Assembly (NCBI GenBank): GCA_013141385.1
Contig: JABFRB010000016.1
Span: forward strand, 124,001-188,000
Origin: Bacteroidales bacterium
Lineage (GTDB): Bacteria > Bacteroidota > Bacteroidia > Bacteroidales > Tenuifilaceae
DNA: 64,000 bases
Direction of reading: 5' to 3'
In this document: piece after piece, positions 63,554 to 64,000 of the stretch
How positions within the stretch are numbered: the first letter of the stretch is position 1
Layout: each line of letters opens with the position of its first letter
Position numbers and translations under genes: made by a program
Notes under the pieces: model-generated
The model's database searches: none
What the model was told of the DNA's origin: nothing
Seen by the model: the letters and a program-made list of their open reading frames with translations, nothing else

Positions 63554-63726
63554 TGTCTGAATTTTTGTCAAATATCTTTCTCTTTAATTCCCAGAACTAC
63601 ATCAAAAACAATGATTTTTATATCCTCAGAAGTAAGGAGGTGAAATAGGTCAGAAGTGAGGATTGTTTGAATTTGGTTTTATTCAGAATTTTGATGTCGA
63701 ATAAATCTTAACTAAAAATTCGTTTT

Positions 63727-63858
63727 ATGGAAAACATTAATGAAAGTATCCCTGAAGTAAAAGTTCAGGATTCTTTAGAAGTATCAGGTATTCGTAGCCC
63801 TGGTGAAACCGATCCGCCGATACCTATAGAAAAACCGTTAGATGAAAAGTTATTTTGA
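63727..63858 (+). CDS. 43-residue peptide gene divergent from the TIR operon
   Basis: A short frame with good start and stop codons and its own terminator 10 bp downstream. The peptide begins MENINESIPEVKVQ and ends in a Pro/acidic segment (SPGETDPPIPIEKPLDEKLF). No signal peptide, Gly-Gly or Cys residues. The size, the dedicated terminator and the proline-rich tail suggest a real secreted or modified peptide, or an inhibitor of the neighbouring system. I do not recognise a family. Confidence 0.5.
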   Translation: MENINESIPEVKVQDSLEVSGIRSPGETDPPIPIEKPLDEKLF

Positions 63859-63868
63859 GAATGACAAG

Positions 63869-63910
63869 AAAGGGTTATCTGTTTTTTTAATAGATAATCC
63901 CTTTTTTATT
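63869..63910 (+). terminator. terminator of the 43-residue peptide gene
   Basis: AAAGGGTTATCT pairs with AGATAATCCCTTT with one bulged base, followed by a T run. Confidence 0.75.
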
Positions 63911-63960
63911 ATCTTACAGAACATTACAAATGAAAAATTTCACAATCGTTCCCAAATACC

Positions 63961-64000
63961 ATGAACAGAAAGAATTGTCTTAAATTGCGACTACTAGTAA
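63961..64000 (+). CDS. start of a possible gene running off the right edge
   Basis: ATG at 63961 opens MNRKNCLKLRLLV and is still open at the window edge; a positively charged, then hydrophobic start fits a signal peptide. Another ATG at 63930 gives only 17 codons. Too short to be sure. Confidence 0.25.
   Translation, partial: MNRKNCLKLRLLV

Overview
The window looks like a low-GC chromosome segment of a member of Bacteroidota, most likely a Bacteroidales or Marinilabiliales relative. The evidence is the TAnnTTTG-type -7 promoter boxes (at mutA, mpl, tRNA-Glu, lpxK and tRNA-Ala), secreted proteins with type IX secretion (T9SS) style C-termini, a Bacteroidota-type TonB, Mpl, two-subunit methylmalonyl-CoA mutase, many lipoproteins, and HU-HIG and GIN-domain proteins. 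I cannot name a genus.

Layout. 1-5 kb: the tail of a GNAT gene, then mutA and mutB (methylmalonyl-CoA mutase), split by a small GxxExxY gene bounded by 26-bp inverted repeats. 5-10 kb: a lipoprotein, a PagL-like lipid A deacylase, a GIN-domain lipoprotein, small membrane proteins and a metallo-beta-lactamase-fold hydrolase. 10-19.6 kb: housekeeping (mpl, GNAT, tRNA-Glu with rpsT, radC, an esterase, upp, folK, sppA, lpxK, punA). 19.6-30.4 kb: an accessory block with degenerate tandem repeats, an HU-like protein, a TPR membrane protein, a secreted TPR-CHAT protease, four tandem genes for short double-glycine peptides (one frameshifted in a poly-G run), a secreted M4 metalloprotease, three tandem lipoprotein paralogues plus a dead fourth, and a beta-barrel protein. 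The block is flanked by two copies of the same T9SS-protein 3' end, one of them vestigial. 30.4-48.2 kb: two giant surface proteins around asd, then tonB. 48.3-48.6 kb: tRNA-Ala and tRNA-Gly.

From tRNA-Gly to the right edge the window resembles a genomic island. First come decayed genes and an excisionase-like helix-turn-helix gene with four 10-bp direct repeats upstream. Then, all on the minus strand, come two gene sets that look like a conflict or immunity system. The upstream set is a seven-gene operon: TIR protein, STAND-like protein with no recognisable P-loop, a large SPFH-like coiled-coil protein, a vWA protein with a ubiquitin-like N-terminus, a PP2C phosphatase, an atypical protein kinase with four Ig-like repeats, and a DUF4407 membrane coiled-coil protein. 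The downstream set is a caspase-like protease and a ThsB-like TIR protein. The vWA/PP2C/kinase trio matches the published TerY-P triad. The last residues of the TIR protein and the first part of the STAND-like protein share a short NNG-x2-IG motif resembling amyloid signalling (RHIM/BASS-like) motifs, which would let the sensor template the effector.

The two best candidates for undescribed biology are this TIR/STAND/TerY-P/caspase island and the CHAT protease with its array of GG peptides, whose cleavage-site codons contain poly-G tracts of different length. Functions are inferred from sequence motifs read by eye; no database search was run.
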